Assembly (NCBI RefSeq): GCF_024189295.1
Contig: NZ_JAIZEN010000006.1
Span: 1-64,000, forward strand
Direction: 5' to 3'
Origin: Halobacillus sp. A1
GTDB lineage: Bacteria > Bacillota > Bacilli > Bacillales > Halobacillaceae
DNA: 64,000 nucleotides
The notes under the pieces are model-generated. The model ran no database searches. It was not told the origin of the DNA and saw only the letters and a program-made list of their open reading frames with translations. This document shows positions 33,261-42,448 of the stretch, in pieces. The stretch's first letter is position 1; each line of letters opens with the position of its first letter. Both the position numbers and the translations under genes were made by a program.

Positions 33261-33293
33261 CCTAAAGAAGCTTAATTTTCAGCTTCTTTGAGG
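33261..33293 (-). terminator. Hairpin between two small genes
   Basis: CCTaAAGAAGCT and AGCTTCTTTGAGG pair with one bulge around TAATTTTC. Minus-strand reading continues into GGGCTTTTATAG, so termination may be partial, allowing some readthrough to the 99-residue gene. Confidence 0.6.
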
Positions 33294-33307
33294 ACTTGAG
33301 AATATTT

Positions 33308-33457
33308 TTATGCTGCTGGTCTAATAGTACCCAGAATACTTTTAATCGCATTAATTAGAATTTGTTTTTGTTCATCAGAACCTAGAAGCAGCGCTACTAC
33401 CAACGCTAGCAGCAATAGCAGAATAATTACAATTGCAGCCAAAGAATTTAAAAGCAT
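33308..33457 (-). CDS. 49-residue single-pass membrane peptide
   Basis: The peptide begins MLLNSLAAIVIILLLLLALV. A hydrophobic helix of more than 20 residues is followed by GSDEQKQILINAIKSILGTI. GGGAGGGAG lies 6 nt before ATG 33457. It is short and strongly hydrophobic, but the good ribosome site and following hairpin argue for a real gene. I recognise no family. A holin-like, toxin-like or regulatory membrane peptide are all possible. A 9-bp inverted repeat lies upstream (33521-33549). Confidence 0.55.
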   Translation of the reverse strand: MLLNSLAAIVIILLLLLALVVALLLGSDEQKQILINAIKSILGTIRPAA

Positions 33458-33520
33458 CTACATCTCCCTCCCTCTATCTTTTATTAGAAGACGTCTCTTA
33501 AATAACATATGCTGTCCTGT

Positions 33521-33549
33521 AGATAGGGTATAGTTATATCACCCTATCT
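33521..33549. promoter_or_regulatory. Inverted repeat upstream of the membrane peptide gene
   Basis: AGATAGGGT (33521-33529) and ACCCTATCT (33541-33549) are perfect complements 11 bp apart. The site lies 64 bp before the start of the 49-residue gene and is a candidate operator. The remainder of 33458-33749 holds only this and the hairpin at 33624-33675. Confidence 0.45.
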
Positions 33550-33623
33550 TAGGATTAATAGAGGAAGACGACTATAAAAATAATAGAAAGTATCAAACAA
33601 AGGACTAGCTCTAATCATATAAA

Positions 33624-33675
33624 AAAGACATGAACAAGCCTATCCCAGTAAAAGATAGCACTTAATTCATGCCTT
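33624..33675 (-). terminator. Branched hairpin terminator of the acyltransferase gene
   Basis: AAAG-a-CATGAA pairs with TTCATG-c-CTTT, enclosing a second stem CTATC/GATAG. The minus strand continues into TTTTTTATATG. It lies 75 bp beyond the acyltransferase stop codon. Confidence 0.55.
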
Positions 33676-33749
33676 TATTATAAGTAAGAGTCAATTTTAC
33701 AATGGTTAGTTCCCATTGTTGTAAATTGCTTTCTACTGATTCTCACCCA

Positions 33750-35747
33750 CTATTCATCTAAACTTTCCAGCGCTTCAGTAAGTGGTTCTCTTAAAGGTTC
33801 AGCTAACGTTCTTGAGTACAAATTAGTAAGATGATGCTGATCACGATAAACGACAACATTTCCAATTACAGAATGACATGTTTCATCGTCACAAAAATAC
33901 TCTGATAAATCAGCGAATGTCACATTATTCGGTATGCCCTCTGTGTTTTCCCACGGCGTCACATCGGGAAGTCCCTCCTCGCGTGAGATAGAACATTCTT
34001 CCACTGATTTTGTTTCAATGCACGAAGGTATTTTCTCTTTCATTCTTGGATTATCACGGATTGCAAATACTTCCGTTACCCCTTCTAACTTCTCCCATTG
34101 TTCGATGTATCCTTGTGGCACCTTATTTCCACGGTTCACCGTCGCTGTGCCGAACACTAAATCCGGCGGATCTTCTCGAAGTGGTTCTATCACTTTCTCA
34201 TTCCACTCCATACATGATTCGTTCATAGCTCCGTCAAAATTATCGGTAGTGAACCGACAACCATCTTTATTATATACATCGATCTGGAAGTCCATTTCTT
34301 CAGATAGTTCATCCAACGCAGGGAACCAGTGACCCGTATGGGACCCTCCTACCAGCGCAATGGTATATTCAGGGTTCTCCGTTTCACCGAAAGAACAATA
34401 GCTCACCTCTGTCCCCTCTATACCAGTGAAGCATCCATCTTCCGTATAAAAATCAGGAAGATTACTTTCTGCATCTTCTGTATTAGAAATTGGCTCGACA
34501 CCAGAAGGGGGGTCTGTATCTTCATGTATAGCAAGGGCACCCGGATATTCTTCCTCACTATACTCCCCACTGAGTTCATCCTGCACTTGCTCAGCATAAG
34601 CCCCCCATGAAAAGTAGACAACGAGTACAGGTAGCATTAATGAGAACAATATTGCCGTAAGCTTAAGCTTCGATTGTTTAATGTTCATTCTGCGGACTGG
34701 TGTTTCAAGTATTCTGACTGACAAAATAGACAGTATCAGTGTTAATAGCAAAATTGCCATACCCGCTGGTATCGAGGCTTTATCGGTGCCGAAATAAGCA
34801 TAATAGAAGATAAGAAGCGGCCAATGCCATAAATAAAAGCCGTAAGAAATACTGCCGAAATAAAGAAATGGTTTTGAACCTAATAACCTTTCAACTCCGA
34901 AGCGGCTGCCTTTCTCAGCTGAAATGATCACTAGAATAACCCCGGTCGTTGGCAGCAGGGCCGCATAGCCTGGAAAAACACTGGATACGGGCAAAATAAT
35001 TCCAGTCAAGCAGACGATCGCAAGGCCGAGCCAGCCTATGACAATACTTATGGATTTATTAATATTAACGTAAGGGATCAATAATGCTAAAATTCCTCCA
35101 AGACTGAATTCCCAAACACGAGCGAAAGTGTCAAAATATGCCCATGGCTGGTTAGCAGAAGTAATGTAGATCGAATAAATAATAGAAATAGTGAAAATGA
35201 CGATTAGAACACCTAAGAGAGTTTTCCTGACAGGTGTTTTCAATATTTTTCTCGCCAGGTAGTACGCCAAGAATATAATAATCGGCCAAGTCACATAAAA
35301 TTGCCCCTGGATCGAAAGCGCCCAAAAATGTTGAAACGGACTGGCATCATTATTTTGAGCCAAGTAATCGACCGCACTCGTAGCTAACTGCCAGTTCTGG
35401 AAGTAGAAAGCCGAAGCAAACGTCTCGGCTATAATTTGTTCCCACTGAGATTGCGGCATAATGAAAATAGACAACAGTGCCGTAACCAGGATGACAATGA
35501 AAGCAATCGGAAAAAGTCTTCTAGCCAATCCTAAGAGGTATTCCAGTATGTTAATTTTACCCTCTCTTACCATTCGCGATAATAAAGAGGTCGTAATTAA
35601 GTAGCCTGACACAATGAAAAAAACATCGACCCCGCCGGATACGGAGCCTAACCAAATATGATATACCGCTACTAATAATGCCGCAACAGCTCTTATACCT
35701 TCTATTTCAGGGCGGAACCTTTTCTCTGGTGCTGTTAAATCATTCAT
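33750..35747 (-). CDS. Membrane acyltransferase with extracellular SGNH domain, OatA-like
   Basis: This 665-residue protein has an N-terminal acyltransferase-3 domain of about ten membrane helices (FRPEIEGIRAVAALLVAVYH, VDVFFIVSGYLI, YGFYLWHWPLLIFY) and, after a linker at about residues 385-440, an SGNH-hydrolase domain. The SGNH catalytic blocks are GGSHTGHW (Ser) and the late DQHHLT (Asp/His). This is the OatA/PatB-type architecture that O-acetylates cell-wall or exopolysaccharide. Which polymer is modified is unknown. ATG 35747 is preferred over GTG 35753 for its 8-nt spacing from GGAG. The gene stands alone. Confidence 0.88.
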   Translation of the reverse strand: MNDLTAPEKRFRPEIEGIRAVAALLVAVYHIWLGSVSGGVDVFFIVSGYLITTSLLSRMVREGKINILEYLLGLARRLFPIAFIVILVTALLSIFIMPQSQWEQIIAETFASAFYFQNWQLATSAVDYLAQNNDASPFQHFWALSIQGQFYVTWPIIIFLAYYLARKILKTPVRKTLLGVLIVIFTISIIYSIYITSANQPWAYFDTFARVWEFSLGGILALLIPYVNINKSISIVIGWLGLAIVCLTGIILPVSSVFPGYAALLPTTGVILVIISAEKGSRFGVERLLGSKPFLYFGSISYGFYLWHWPLLIFYYAYFGTDKASIPAGMAILLLTLILSILSVRILETPVRRMNIKQSKLKLTAILFSLMLPVLVVYFSWGAYAEQVQDELSGEYSEEEYPGALAIHEDTDPPSGVEPISNTEDAESNLPDFYTEDGCFTGIEGTEVSYCSFGETENPEYTIALVGGSHTGHWFPALDELSEEMDFQIDVYNKDGCRFTTDNFDGAMNESCMEWNEKVIEPLREDPPDLVFGTATVNRGNKVPQGYIEQWEKLEGVTEVFAIRDNPRMKEKIPSCIETKSVEECSISREEGLPDVTPWENTEGIPNNVTFADLSEYFCDDETCHSVIGNVVVYRDQHHLTNLYSRTLAEPLREPLTEALESLDE

Positions 35748-36039
35748 ATTCACATCTCCATTGCAATAAATTCATTTAATTAGCCGATTTTATATACGAC
35801 AAATTCATATGTTGAGGTCTTTTGAATACAGGTTTATCATTTCAAATAAATCCGTACAAACCCTATTTTATCTTAAGATTATAGGTAACGCTAAAATAAA
35901 ATAACTATATCCCTGTATAAGGTTCGCTATACTTCTTCATTTTTTTATGGTAGCTCAAAACTTTTATTAATTGAGTTCGTTAAAGATTATTGTCGGGATC
36001 AACTGGTGTTGGAAACATTTAAAATTAGACATAAAAAAA

Positions 36040-36060
36040 CCACCAATATGTATTGGTGGA
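36040..36060 (-). terminator. Terminator of ssrA
   Basis: On the minus strand CCACCAATA and TATTGGTGG pair directly at the tmRNA 3' end, followed by TTTTTTT. The interval 35748-36039 holds no other recognisable feature. Confidence 0.85.
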
Positions 36061-36416
36061 GACGGTGGGAGTCGAACCCACGTCCGGAGATATCGGCACT
36101 CGGGCTTCTACAAGCTTAGTTGATATATTATATTTCGCTTACTCTTCTGCCTATCAACAGGCTTCCGAGCAGCTAACCTGATTAGTCTCTTCGTCCTTCC
36201 TCAGGTGGTGGAAGAACGCGTAGCTCGCTTCAGTTTGAGACCCTTCGATCTGGCACACGAGCGATGCCAGGAAGGATCAGCTATAGACTACTTACGCAGC
36301 TACAGCTAGGTTATCGTTAGATTCGCCAGTTATTTTAGGCAAATGACGTTGTACGAGTCGTCGCCTCGACCTGCAACCCGAGCTCAAACTATCCCCGTCG
36401 AATCCGTAACGTCCCC
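36054..36416 (-). ncRNA. ssrA: Transfer-messenger RNA
   Basis: The 5' end GGGGACGTTACGGATTCGAC and 3' end GGGTTCGACTCCCACC...TCCACCA form the tRNA-Ala-like half of tmRNA. The reading frame 36327-36292 encodes the proteolysis tag GESNDNLAVAA and ends in TAA. The resume codon (GGC) is inferred from the frame. CCA is encoded. It lies 95 bp downstream of smpB on the same strand. Together they release stalled ribosomes and tag nascent chains for ClpXP and related proteases. Confidence 0.97.
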
Positions 36417-36511
36417 GTTAGGATTAAAATAGATAGTATAAAACTCATCTGAAACATCACTTTCGCGACAAAAACTATTATAACATAGTCACTTAAAAAA
36501 TCAAGCCGGCA

Positions 36512-36976
36512 TTATTTAAGGCTTTCTTTAATGGCACGGTCGATTTCACGATTGACTTGTTTGCGTTTCAAGTCTTCCCGCTTATCATACTTCTTCTTCC
36601 CTCGGCCTAATCCGATCAATACTTTAGCGACACCGTTCTTGATATACATTTTCAGAGGGACTAATGCATAACCTTTTTGCTGGGTAGCTCCAATCAGTTG
36701 GTTGATTTGTTTACGATGAAGCAGCAGTTTGCGGCTTCTAGTGGGGTCGTGATTGTAAATGTTACCCTGCTCGTAATGGGAAATATGCATATTGTGAATA
36801 TAAACTTCTCCGTCTTTTATTCTGGCAAAGCTCTCTTTCAAGTTAACCCTTCCGGCACGAATTGCTTTAATTTCCGTTCCTTGCAGAACGATGCCTGCTT
36901 CAAACGTTTCTTCTATAAAATAATCGTGACCCGCTTTTTTATTTTGTGCTATTGTTTTCCCATGACCTCTTGGCAT
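36512..36976 (-). CDS. smpB: SsrA-binding protein
   Basis: This 154-residue protein binds tmRNA and brings it to stalled ribosomes. It is full length: [40 protein letters not shown] and the basic C-terminal tail [17 protein letters not shown] are all present. AGGAGG lies 8 nt before ATG 36976. It lies next to ssrA as in other Bacillaceae, but an oppositely oriented GNAT gene separates it from rnr. Confidence 0.97.
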   Translation of the reverse strand: MPRGHGKTIAQNKKAGHDYFIEETFEAGIVLQGTEIKAIRAGRVNLKESFARIKDGEVYIHNMHISHYEQGNIYNHDPTRSRKLLLHRKQINQLIGATQQKGYALVPLKMYIKNGVAKVLIGLGRGKKKYDKREDLKRKQVNREIDRAIKESLK

Positions 36977-37119
36977 AACTTCTTCCTCCTAATATCCATC
37001 CACTTAATTGTATCAAAAATGATCGGGCAATCCAATTTTGAAAGAAGCAATGTAATGGACTTTTTTACAATTAATGTGAGAATATATGTTTGCATAGTTT
37101 AAATAAAGGAGCTTGATCC

Positions 37120-37980
37120 ATGGAACAATTAGTCCAGGTCCGAAAATTGATGCTTAATGATTTACCTGCTTTAACAAAAATGGATACGGGGATTGAAGAT
37201 GATTATGTCATTCGTATCTTTGATCGCCTGGTCGCCTCTCCTTCTCAAGAGCTTTATGGCTTATTCCAGCAGGAACAGCTTCTCTCGCTTGCAGGCTATA
37301 GTCTTTTTGGACAAAATCGTTTTGCCATGATCGGCAGACTCCGCAGTGATCGCAGGTACCGTTCACAAGGTTATGCGACCGAATTGCTCAAACCGGTTAT
37401 TGACCAGTTAAGAAACCGTCCTGAAGTCAAATGGATTGGAGCAAACACGCACGTTCACAATCATTCAGCGAGGAGACTGCTGGAGAAATCTGCTCTTCAA
37501 GCTGATACAATATCCTACTACTTAACGCTTAATCAACCTGAAAAATTGAAAGGTCATTCTCCCGGAGACCGATGGAATGAGGTACATTCCATTTTTGAAA
37601 AGCGAGACCTTCTACACTCTTTAAATGAAAATCATTTAGGCTTATTTCCATACGAATGCTACTATTCCTTCCCCTATGATGAAGCACTTTTCACTGATGA
37701 CTATTTAGATTCATCTAAAATATACATCAATCGTGATAAAACGAGGTTCGTTATCATCAAAAATGATACGAAAAAATATGACTACTCACACGTTAAATAT
37801 TTCTGGAACGATCATTACACTCAGCCAGGATTCTTTGAAACGATCCTTCAACACTGGGATGAAAATCCGGACAATGTCGGATGCTGGATTGATTTTTCAA
37901 AACAGGCTTATGACCACATCACAGATCTTAGCCCCTATGATGTTCAGGAACCCTGGATTCTTTACGGACTATGGACATAA
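37120..37980 (+). CDS. GNAT-family N-acetyltransferase
   Basis: This 286-residue protein has a GNAT domain in its first half (RRYRSQGYATELLKPVIDQL is the acetyl-CoA loop, motif A) and a second, less conserved half (about 150-286) that could be another degenerate GNAT fold. The substrate is unknown. It is encoded opposite to its neighbours, in an otherwise conserved rnr-smpB interval, suggesting later insertion. The ribosome site AAAGGAG lies 9 nt before ATG 37120. Confidence 0.85.
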   Translation: MEQLVQVRKLMLNDLPALTKMDTGIEDDYVIRIFDRLVASPSQELYGLFQQEQLLSLAGYSLFGQNRFAMIGRLRSDRRYRSQGYATELLKPVIDQLRNRPEVKWIGANTHVHNHSARRLLEKSALQADTISYYLTLNQPEKLKGHSPGDRWNEVHSIFEKRDLLHSLNENHLGLFPYECYYSFPYDEALFTDDYLDSSKIYINRDKTRFVIIKNDTKKYDYSHVKYFWNDHYTQPGFFETILQHWDENPDNVGCWIDFSKQAYDHITDLSPYDVQEPWILYGLWT

Positions 37981-38018
37981 GCAAACGCGCCGGGATGCCC
38001 CGTGCGCGTTTGCTTGCT
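37979..38018. terminator. Bidirectional terminator between GNAT and rnr genes
   Basis: AAGCAAACGCGC and GCGCGTTTGCTT form a 12-bp perfect stem with a GC-rich loop, between convergent genes. Confidence 0.85.
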
Positions 38019-40303
38019 TATTTTTTCTTTTTCTTGCCTTTTTTCGGTACACCTTTATTTCGGTAAAAAGGTTTGTTCCCTTTTTGTTTTTTCTTTTTAT
38101 CTTTCTTTTTTTCAGGCCCTCTGGCATCAATCTGCTTAGGCCTTGCGGGTCTTTCCTTTTGTTTTCTTGGTTTCATTCCAACAACTTCAAAATCCACGAC
38201 TCTTTCATCGAGATTCACATTGGCTACACGAATCGTAATTTCGTCACCAATCCGGTACATATTTCCTGTTCGTTCACCGATCATCGCAAACTGCTTTTCC
38301 TGAAAATTGTAATAATCATCAGTCAGTGTGCTTACGTGAACAAGTCCTTCTACGGTGTTCGGTAATTCAACGAACAGACCGAAACTGGTTACAGAACTGA
38401 CTACACCATCATATTCTTCCCCAATCTTATCCTGCATGAATTCTGCTTTTTTCAAATCATCCGTTTCACGTTCAGCATCTACAGACGCCCGTTCCTTTGC
38501 AGATGAATGTTTGGCAATGTCAGGAAGCTGATCCTTCCAATGTTTACGTGTTTTATAATCGAGCTGCTTTTCAACGAGATACGTGCGGATTAACCGATGG
38601 ACGATTAAGTCGGGGTACCGGCGTATAGGTGACGTAAAGTGTGTATAGAATTCAGTTGATAGCCCAAAGTGACCAAGACTCTGCGGATCATACTTCGCCT
38701 GTTGCATCGAACGAAGCATTAATTTGGAAATGATCATCTCTTCCTGAGAGTCTTTGACAGTCTCCAGTACTTGCTGAAGTGCTTGCGGATGTACATTTTC
38801 TGCTGAGCCTTTTACAGAATATCCAAGGTTGGCCACAAATTCAAAGAAATTTTGCAGCTTGGATTCATCTGGATCCTCGTGAATACGGTGGATGAATGGA
38901 ACTTCCATCCAGTGAAAATGTTCAGCCACAGTTTCGTTTGCGGCCAGCATAAACTCCTCGATCAGTCTTTCCGCAACAGAACGCTCCCGCAGTTTCACAT
39001 CGACTGCTTTTCCTTCATCATCTACAATGACCCCAGCTTCTTTAAAGTCAAAATCTATGGCACCGCGTCCGAACCGTTTTTTTCGAAGAGTGGCTGCTAA
39101 GCTTTCCATTTCCCGGAACATAGGTACAAGCTCTTTGTACTTTTCAATCAATTCTTCATCGTTATGCTCTAAAATAGCATTGACATCAGAGTAGGTCATT
39201 CGTTCATTTGTTTTAATGACACTTTGGAAAATTTCATGACCTACCACGACACCACTGGAATCTATCTCCATCTCACAAGACAGAGTCAGTCGGTCGACTT
39301 GCGGGTTCAAAGAACAAATTCCATTAGATAAACGGTGCGGAATCATCGGAATGACACGATCAACTAGGTACACACTTGTAGCGCGTTCCCTTGCTTCTTT
39401 ATCAATCGGAGAATTTTCTCCTACATAATAAGTGACATCCGCGATATGAACTCCTAATTTATAGTTTCCGTTATCTAGCTTTTTCACGGTGACAGCATCA
39501 TCCAAATCTTTAGCATCCGCTCCATCGATCGTTACGATAGTTTCATCACGTAAGTCTCTGCGGCTCTCAATTTCCTCTTCAGTTATTTTCTCAGGCGTAT
39601 TTCCTGCCTGCTCCAAAACTTCTTCCGGGAATTCGGTTTTGATTCCATGCTTATGAATGATGGATATGATGTCGATACCAGGGTCGTTCTTATGCCCCAG
39701 GATTTCAACGATTTCTCCCTCAGCACTCATACGATCTTCAGGAAACTTCGTAATTTCTACAATCACTTTATGCCCATCCACTGCACCGTTCACCTGGGAC
39801 TTAGGGATGAAAATATCGTGAGGGATACGCTTATCATCCGCTACGACAAATCCGAAATTCCGGCTTGATTCATAGGTTCCGACTACCCTGTTAGTAGCGC
39901 GTTCTAAAATCCTTATAACAGTCCCCTCTGGGCGCTGTCCATTCTCATCCCTTTTCTCAACACGGACGAGCACCTTATCATTGTTCATGGCAGAGCTGAG
40001 ATCAGAGTGATGCAGGTATACATCATCTTTCCCTTCATCATCCGGGATCAGGAAAGCAAACCCTTTCGCGTGCATTTGAATCTTCCCACGGATTAAATTC
40101 ATTTTTTCAGGCAGCCCGAACCTGTTCTTTCTCGTCCGGACTAATTCACCCTCTTCTTCCAATTCGTTCAAGACTTTCACTAATACCTTAAAATCTTCTG
40201 AGTCTTTTAATTCTAGAACTTCTTCTAGCTCTTCGACTGAAAGAGGTTTTGAGGCAGCTTCGTTAAAATGCTGCACAATTTTCTGTTTTAAATCTGTATT
40301 CAT
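38018..40303 (-). CDS. rnr: Ribonuclease R
   Basis: This 761-residue 3'-5' exoribonuclease carries an N-terminal winged helix (about 1-65), two cold-shock domains ([20 protein letters not shown] begins the first), the RNB catalytic domain ([16 protein letters not shown] carries the metal-binding Asp residues; [20 protein letters not shown] is the family signature) and an S1 domain ([20 protein letters not shown]). A Lys-rich tail ([13 protein letters not shown]) follows. It degrades structured RNA and, with tmRNA-SmpB, non-stop mRNA. It follows est by 39 bp. Confidence 0.97.
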   Translation of the reverse strand: MNTDLKQKIVQHFNEAASKPLSVEELEEVLELKDSEDFKVLVKVLNELEEEGELVRTRKNRFGLPEKMNLIRGKIQMHAKGFAFLIPDDEGKDDVYLHHSDLSSAMNNDKVLVRVEKRDENGQRPEGTVIRILERATNRVVGTYESSRNFGFVVADDKRIPHDIFIPKSQVNGAVDGHKVIVEITKFPEDRMSAEGEIVEILGHKNDPGIDIISIIHKHGIKTEFPEEVLEQAGNTPEKITEEEIESRRDLRDETIVTIDGADAKDLDDAVTVKKLDNGNYKLGVHIADVTYYVGENSPIDKEARERATSVYLVDRVIPMIPHRLSNGICSLNPQVDRLTLSCEMEIDSSGVVVGHEIFQSVIKTNERMTYSDVNAILEHNDEELIEKYKELVPMFREMESLAATLRKKRFGRGAIDFDFKEAGVIVDDEGKAVDVKLRERSVAERLIEEFMLAANETVAEHFHWMEVPFIHRIHEDPDESKLQNFFEFVANLGYSVKGSAENVHPQALQQVLETVKDSQEEMIISKLMLRSMQQAKYDPQSLGHFGLSTEFYTHFTSPIRRYPDLIVHRLIRTYLVEKQLDYKTRKHWKDQLPDIAKHSSAKERASVDAERETDDLKKAEFMQDKIGEEYDGVVSSVTSFGLFVELPNTVEGLVHVSTLTDDYYNFQEKQFAMIGERTGNMYRIGDEITIRVANVNLDERVVDFEVVGMKPRKQKERPARPKQIDARGPEKKKDKKKKQKGNKPFYRNKGVPKKGKKKKK

Positions 40304-40342
40304 TTATTTACCTCCTCAAGTGATGGACAAGACTCTGACCGA

Positions 40343-41089
40343 TTATGACCAATCCAGTGATTCAAGAAATTCCAAAACATCTTCATGTAGTTGTTCTTTT
40401 TCTTTATCCATTGTGATCACATGGCCGGAGTTTTTGTACCATTTAATATCTTTTTGATCAGATTCAATGTTTTCATAAATATAGTTTGCACTTTCTTTGT
40501 TTATCATTTCGTCTTTTTCTGCTTGTATGATAAAAGCCGGAGTATAGATTTGATCGACTTCATCATGGACAGAGGTTATAAAGTCTCCCAATTGTGAAAA
40601 CATATCTTTGGATTCTTCTAGTAATTCGTCCACTTCTCTATCGATCGTTTCCTTATCTTTTCCTTCTAACTGCTTGTATTGCCTGGCTTTAAATGTGAAT
40701 CCCTGGGTCAATTGTTCCTCATTATCGAAAAACATAGGACTGCACATCGTGACAATACCCTTTATCGGTTCAGAATATGCCAGTTTTAGTCCAAGTACTC
40801 CCCCTAGAGAAAGTCCGGCTACTGCAATTTTTTTGTAACCTAATTCTCTTAGATGGTTCAAGGATGCCGTCACGTCTTCCCACCATTGCTCTGGAGTAGC
40901 GTCTACAAGGGCTTCTAGTTCTTTTCCATGACCTCTGTAAATGGGAGCGTGAGAAGTGTATCCGTGTTTTTGCAAAAAGCGGCCAAGCATGCGTACGTCA
41001 GCTGAATGACCTGTAAAACCATGTAATAGTAAAACTGCTCTTTCACCTTCACTTTCAAATGTAAATGGTTCTGGTTGTTTGATATTCAT
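40343..41089 (-). CDS. est: Carboxylesterase, Est30/YvaK type
   Basis: This 248-residue alpha/beta-hydrolase has the oxyanion-hole segment LLLHGFTGHSADV, nucleophile elbow VAGLSLGGVLGLKLA (Ser), Asp in IIQAEKDEMIN and His in NSGHVITMDKEKEQLHED. It matches the thermophilic Est30 and B. subtilis YvaK family, which hydrolyses short-chain esters. ATG 41089 lies 8 nt after AAGGAGAG; a longer frame to 41137 lacks a ribosome site. It lies in the secG-est-rnr operon, as in related genomes. Confidence 0.93.
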   Translation of the reverse strand: MNIKQPEPFTFESEGERAVLLLHGFTGHSADVRMLGRFLQKHGYTSHAPIYRGHGKELEALVDATPEQWWEDVTASLNHLRELGYKKIAVAGLSLGGVLGLKLAYSEPIKGIVTMCSPMFFDNEEQLTQGFTFKARQYKQLEGKDKETIDREVDELLEESKDMFSQLGDFITSVHDEVDQIYTPAFIIQAEKDEMINKESANYIYENIESDQKDIKWYKNSGHVITMDKEKEQLHEDVLEFLESLDWS

Positions 41090-41200
41090 TCTGATCTCTC
41101 TCCTTACTTCATCTATTTCCTTAAATTGAAATTTCATTCGTAATTACAATGTTTCTATTTTACCAAAATCAATTTCACTAAACACAAAATCTGCACAAAA

Positions 41201-41228
41201 AAGCCGCGCTCGTATTAAAGCGCGGCCT
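41201..41228 (-). terminator. Terminator-like hairpin between secG and est
   Basis: AAGCCGCGCT and AGCGCGGCCTT pair around CGTATTAA, followed on the minus strand by TTTTTTG. It probably ends the secG transcript, leaving est-rnr with a promoter in 41090-41200. Confidence 0.85.
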
Positions 41229-41245
41229 TGTAAGCAGGCATGAGG

Positions 41246-41479
41246 TTATCCTAAGATGTAGGCTGCCGAGAAAGCAAGTACAAAGAAGAGAACTCCAGTG
41301 ACAACTGTCGCTCGATGTAAAACCGCATCGATTCCACGAGCCTTTTGCTTACCGAAGAGTTGTTCAGCTCCCCCGGAGATCGCTCCAGATAAACCAGCAC
41401 TCTTTCCTGATTGCAGTAGCACAAGTACGATTAAAGCAATAGTATCAATAACTAACAAAGTAATTGCAAGTGTTTCCAT
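41246..41479 (-). CDS. secG: Preprotein translocase subunit SecG
   Basis: This 77-residue protein has two membrane helices around the conserved SecG loop [20 protein letters not shown] and [14 protein letters not shown]. It forms the SecYEG channel with SecY and SecE. The start is ATG 41479 ([14 protein letters not shown]), with AGGAGG unusually far upstream (12 nt). The frame continues upstream to 41605 but without family similarity or a ribosome site. Confidence 0.95.
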   Translation of the reverse strand: METLAITLLVIDTIALIVLVLLQSGKSAGLSGAISGGAEQLFGKQKARGIDAVLHRATVVTGVLFFVLAFSAAYILG

Positions 41480-41611
41480 GATGTGCCAACACCTCCTAAA
41501 GACGCACAATAAACTATTATAAATGTAGCATAAAACATTAAAGACAGCAACATGATAATTTGTATGTGACTTTTTATAAAATGTGAATGATTTTGACACA
41601 TTCATTGATAG

Positions 41612-41652
41612 TTTTTGAAAGTTAATGAACGTTTTTGATTGATTTTTGAAAG
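41612..41652 (+). promoter_or_regulatory. Direct repeats upstream of fruR, candidate FruR operators
   Basis: TTTTTGAAAG (41612), TTTTTGATTG (41632) and TTTTTGAAAG (41643) are near-identical direct repeats within 100 bp upstream of fruR. DeoR-type fructose repressors bind such repeats and release them with fructose 1-phosphate. Autoregulation of the whole operon is the likely outcome. Confidence 0.45.
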
Positions 41653-41698
41653 GGCTTACTTTAAAATAAACTTAGAGACATGAAAGGAGGGTCTTAGT

Positions 41699-42448
41699 CT
41701 GTTAACAGCTGAGCGTCACCAACATATTTTAGAGCTCCTTCAAAAGCATCATACAATTAAATTGAAACAACTTGTCCAGCATACGCAAGCCTCAGAGTCT
41801 ACGATTAGGCGAGACCTTGATCAACTGGAACAATCAGGCAAGCTTCACAGGGTACATGGCGGTGCTTCGCTGCGCCACGCAACTAGTGTAGAGCCGACAA
41901 TTGATGAAAAATACACTAAGTTCCATCCAGAGAAAAAATTGATTGCGGAAGCGGCCGCTTCTTTAGTCAGGGACGGAGAATCTATTTTCATTGATGCCGG
42001 AACAACGACATACGAAATGATCTCTTATTTATCCGGCAAAGATATTACAGTCGTAACAAATGGTCTTAACCAATTAGACGCCCTCACTGATTATCATATT
42101 AAAACATATGTACTCGGTGGATACGTCAAGGAGAGAACACGAGCTGTCGTCGGAACAAGTGCTCTGCAAAACCTGAAGCAATATCGTTTTGACCAGTGTT
42201 TTATGGGGGCGAATGGAATTAGCCTCGAAGATGGATACACTACTCCTGACCCGGAAGAAGCAGCTATAAAAAGAACGACATTGGCACTGTCACAGAACAG
42301 ATATATTCTAGCAGACCAATCAAAATTTAACGAAGTGACTTTTTCTCAAATTGCGAACATTGAAGAAGCCAACATCATTACAGATTATAATGGACCCCTT
42401 CTCCATGAATTCCAAGAAAAAACGAATATAAAGGTTGTGACTCCATGA
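41699..42448 (+). CDS. fruR: DeoR-family fructose operon repressor, probable CTG start
   Basis: This protein of about 249 residues has a DeoR helix-turn-helix (KLKQLVQHTQASESTIRRDL) and a sugar-phosphate-sensing domain of the DeoR C-terminal type (IFIDAGTTTYEMISYL, VTNGLNQLDAL, MGANGISLEDGYTTPDPEEA). The family normally begins M-L-T-x-E-R-H-Q. Here LTAERHQHILELLQ is encoded just after CTG 41699, which lies 7 nt from a strong GGAGGG. The next in-frame start, TTG 41762, would delete part of the DNA-binding domain. It overlaps fruK by 4 bp. Confidence 0.92.
   Translation: MLTAERHQHILELLQKHHTIKLKQLVQHTQASESTIRRDLDQLEQSGKLHRVHGGASLRHATSVEPTIDEKYTKFHPEKKLIAEAAASLVRDGESIFIDAGTTTYEMISYLSGKDITVVTNGLNQLDALTDYHIKTYVLGGYVKERTRAVVGTSALQNLKQYRFDQCFMGANGISLEDGYTTPDPEEAAIKRTTLALSQNRYILADQSKFNEVTFSQIANIEEANIITDYNGPLLHEFQEKTNIKVVTP

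Noticed and set aside
41762-42448. TTG 41762 as the start of fruR
   Set aside because: It lacks a ribosome site and would remove the first part of the helix-turn-helix; conserved FruR sequence continues upstream to CTG 41699.
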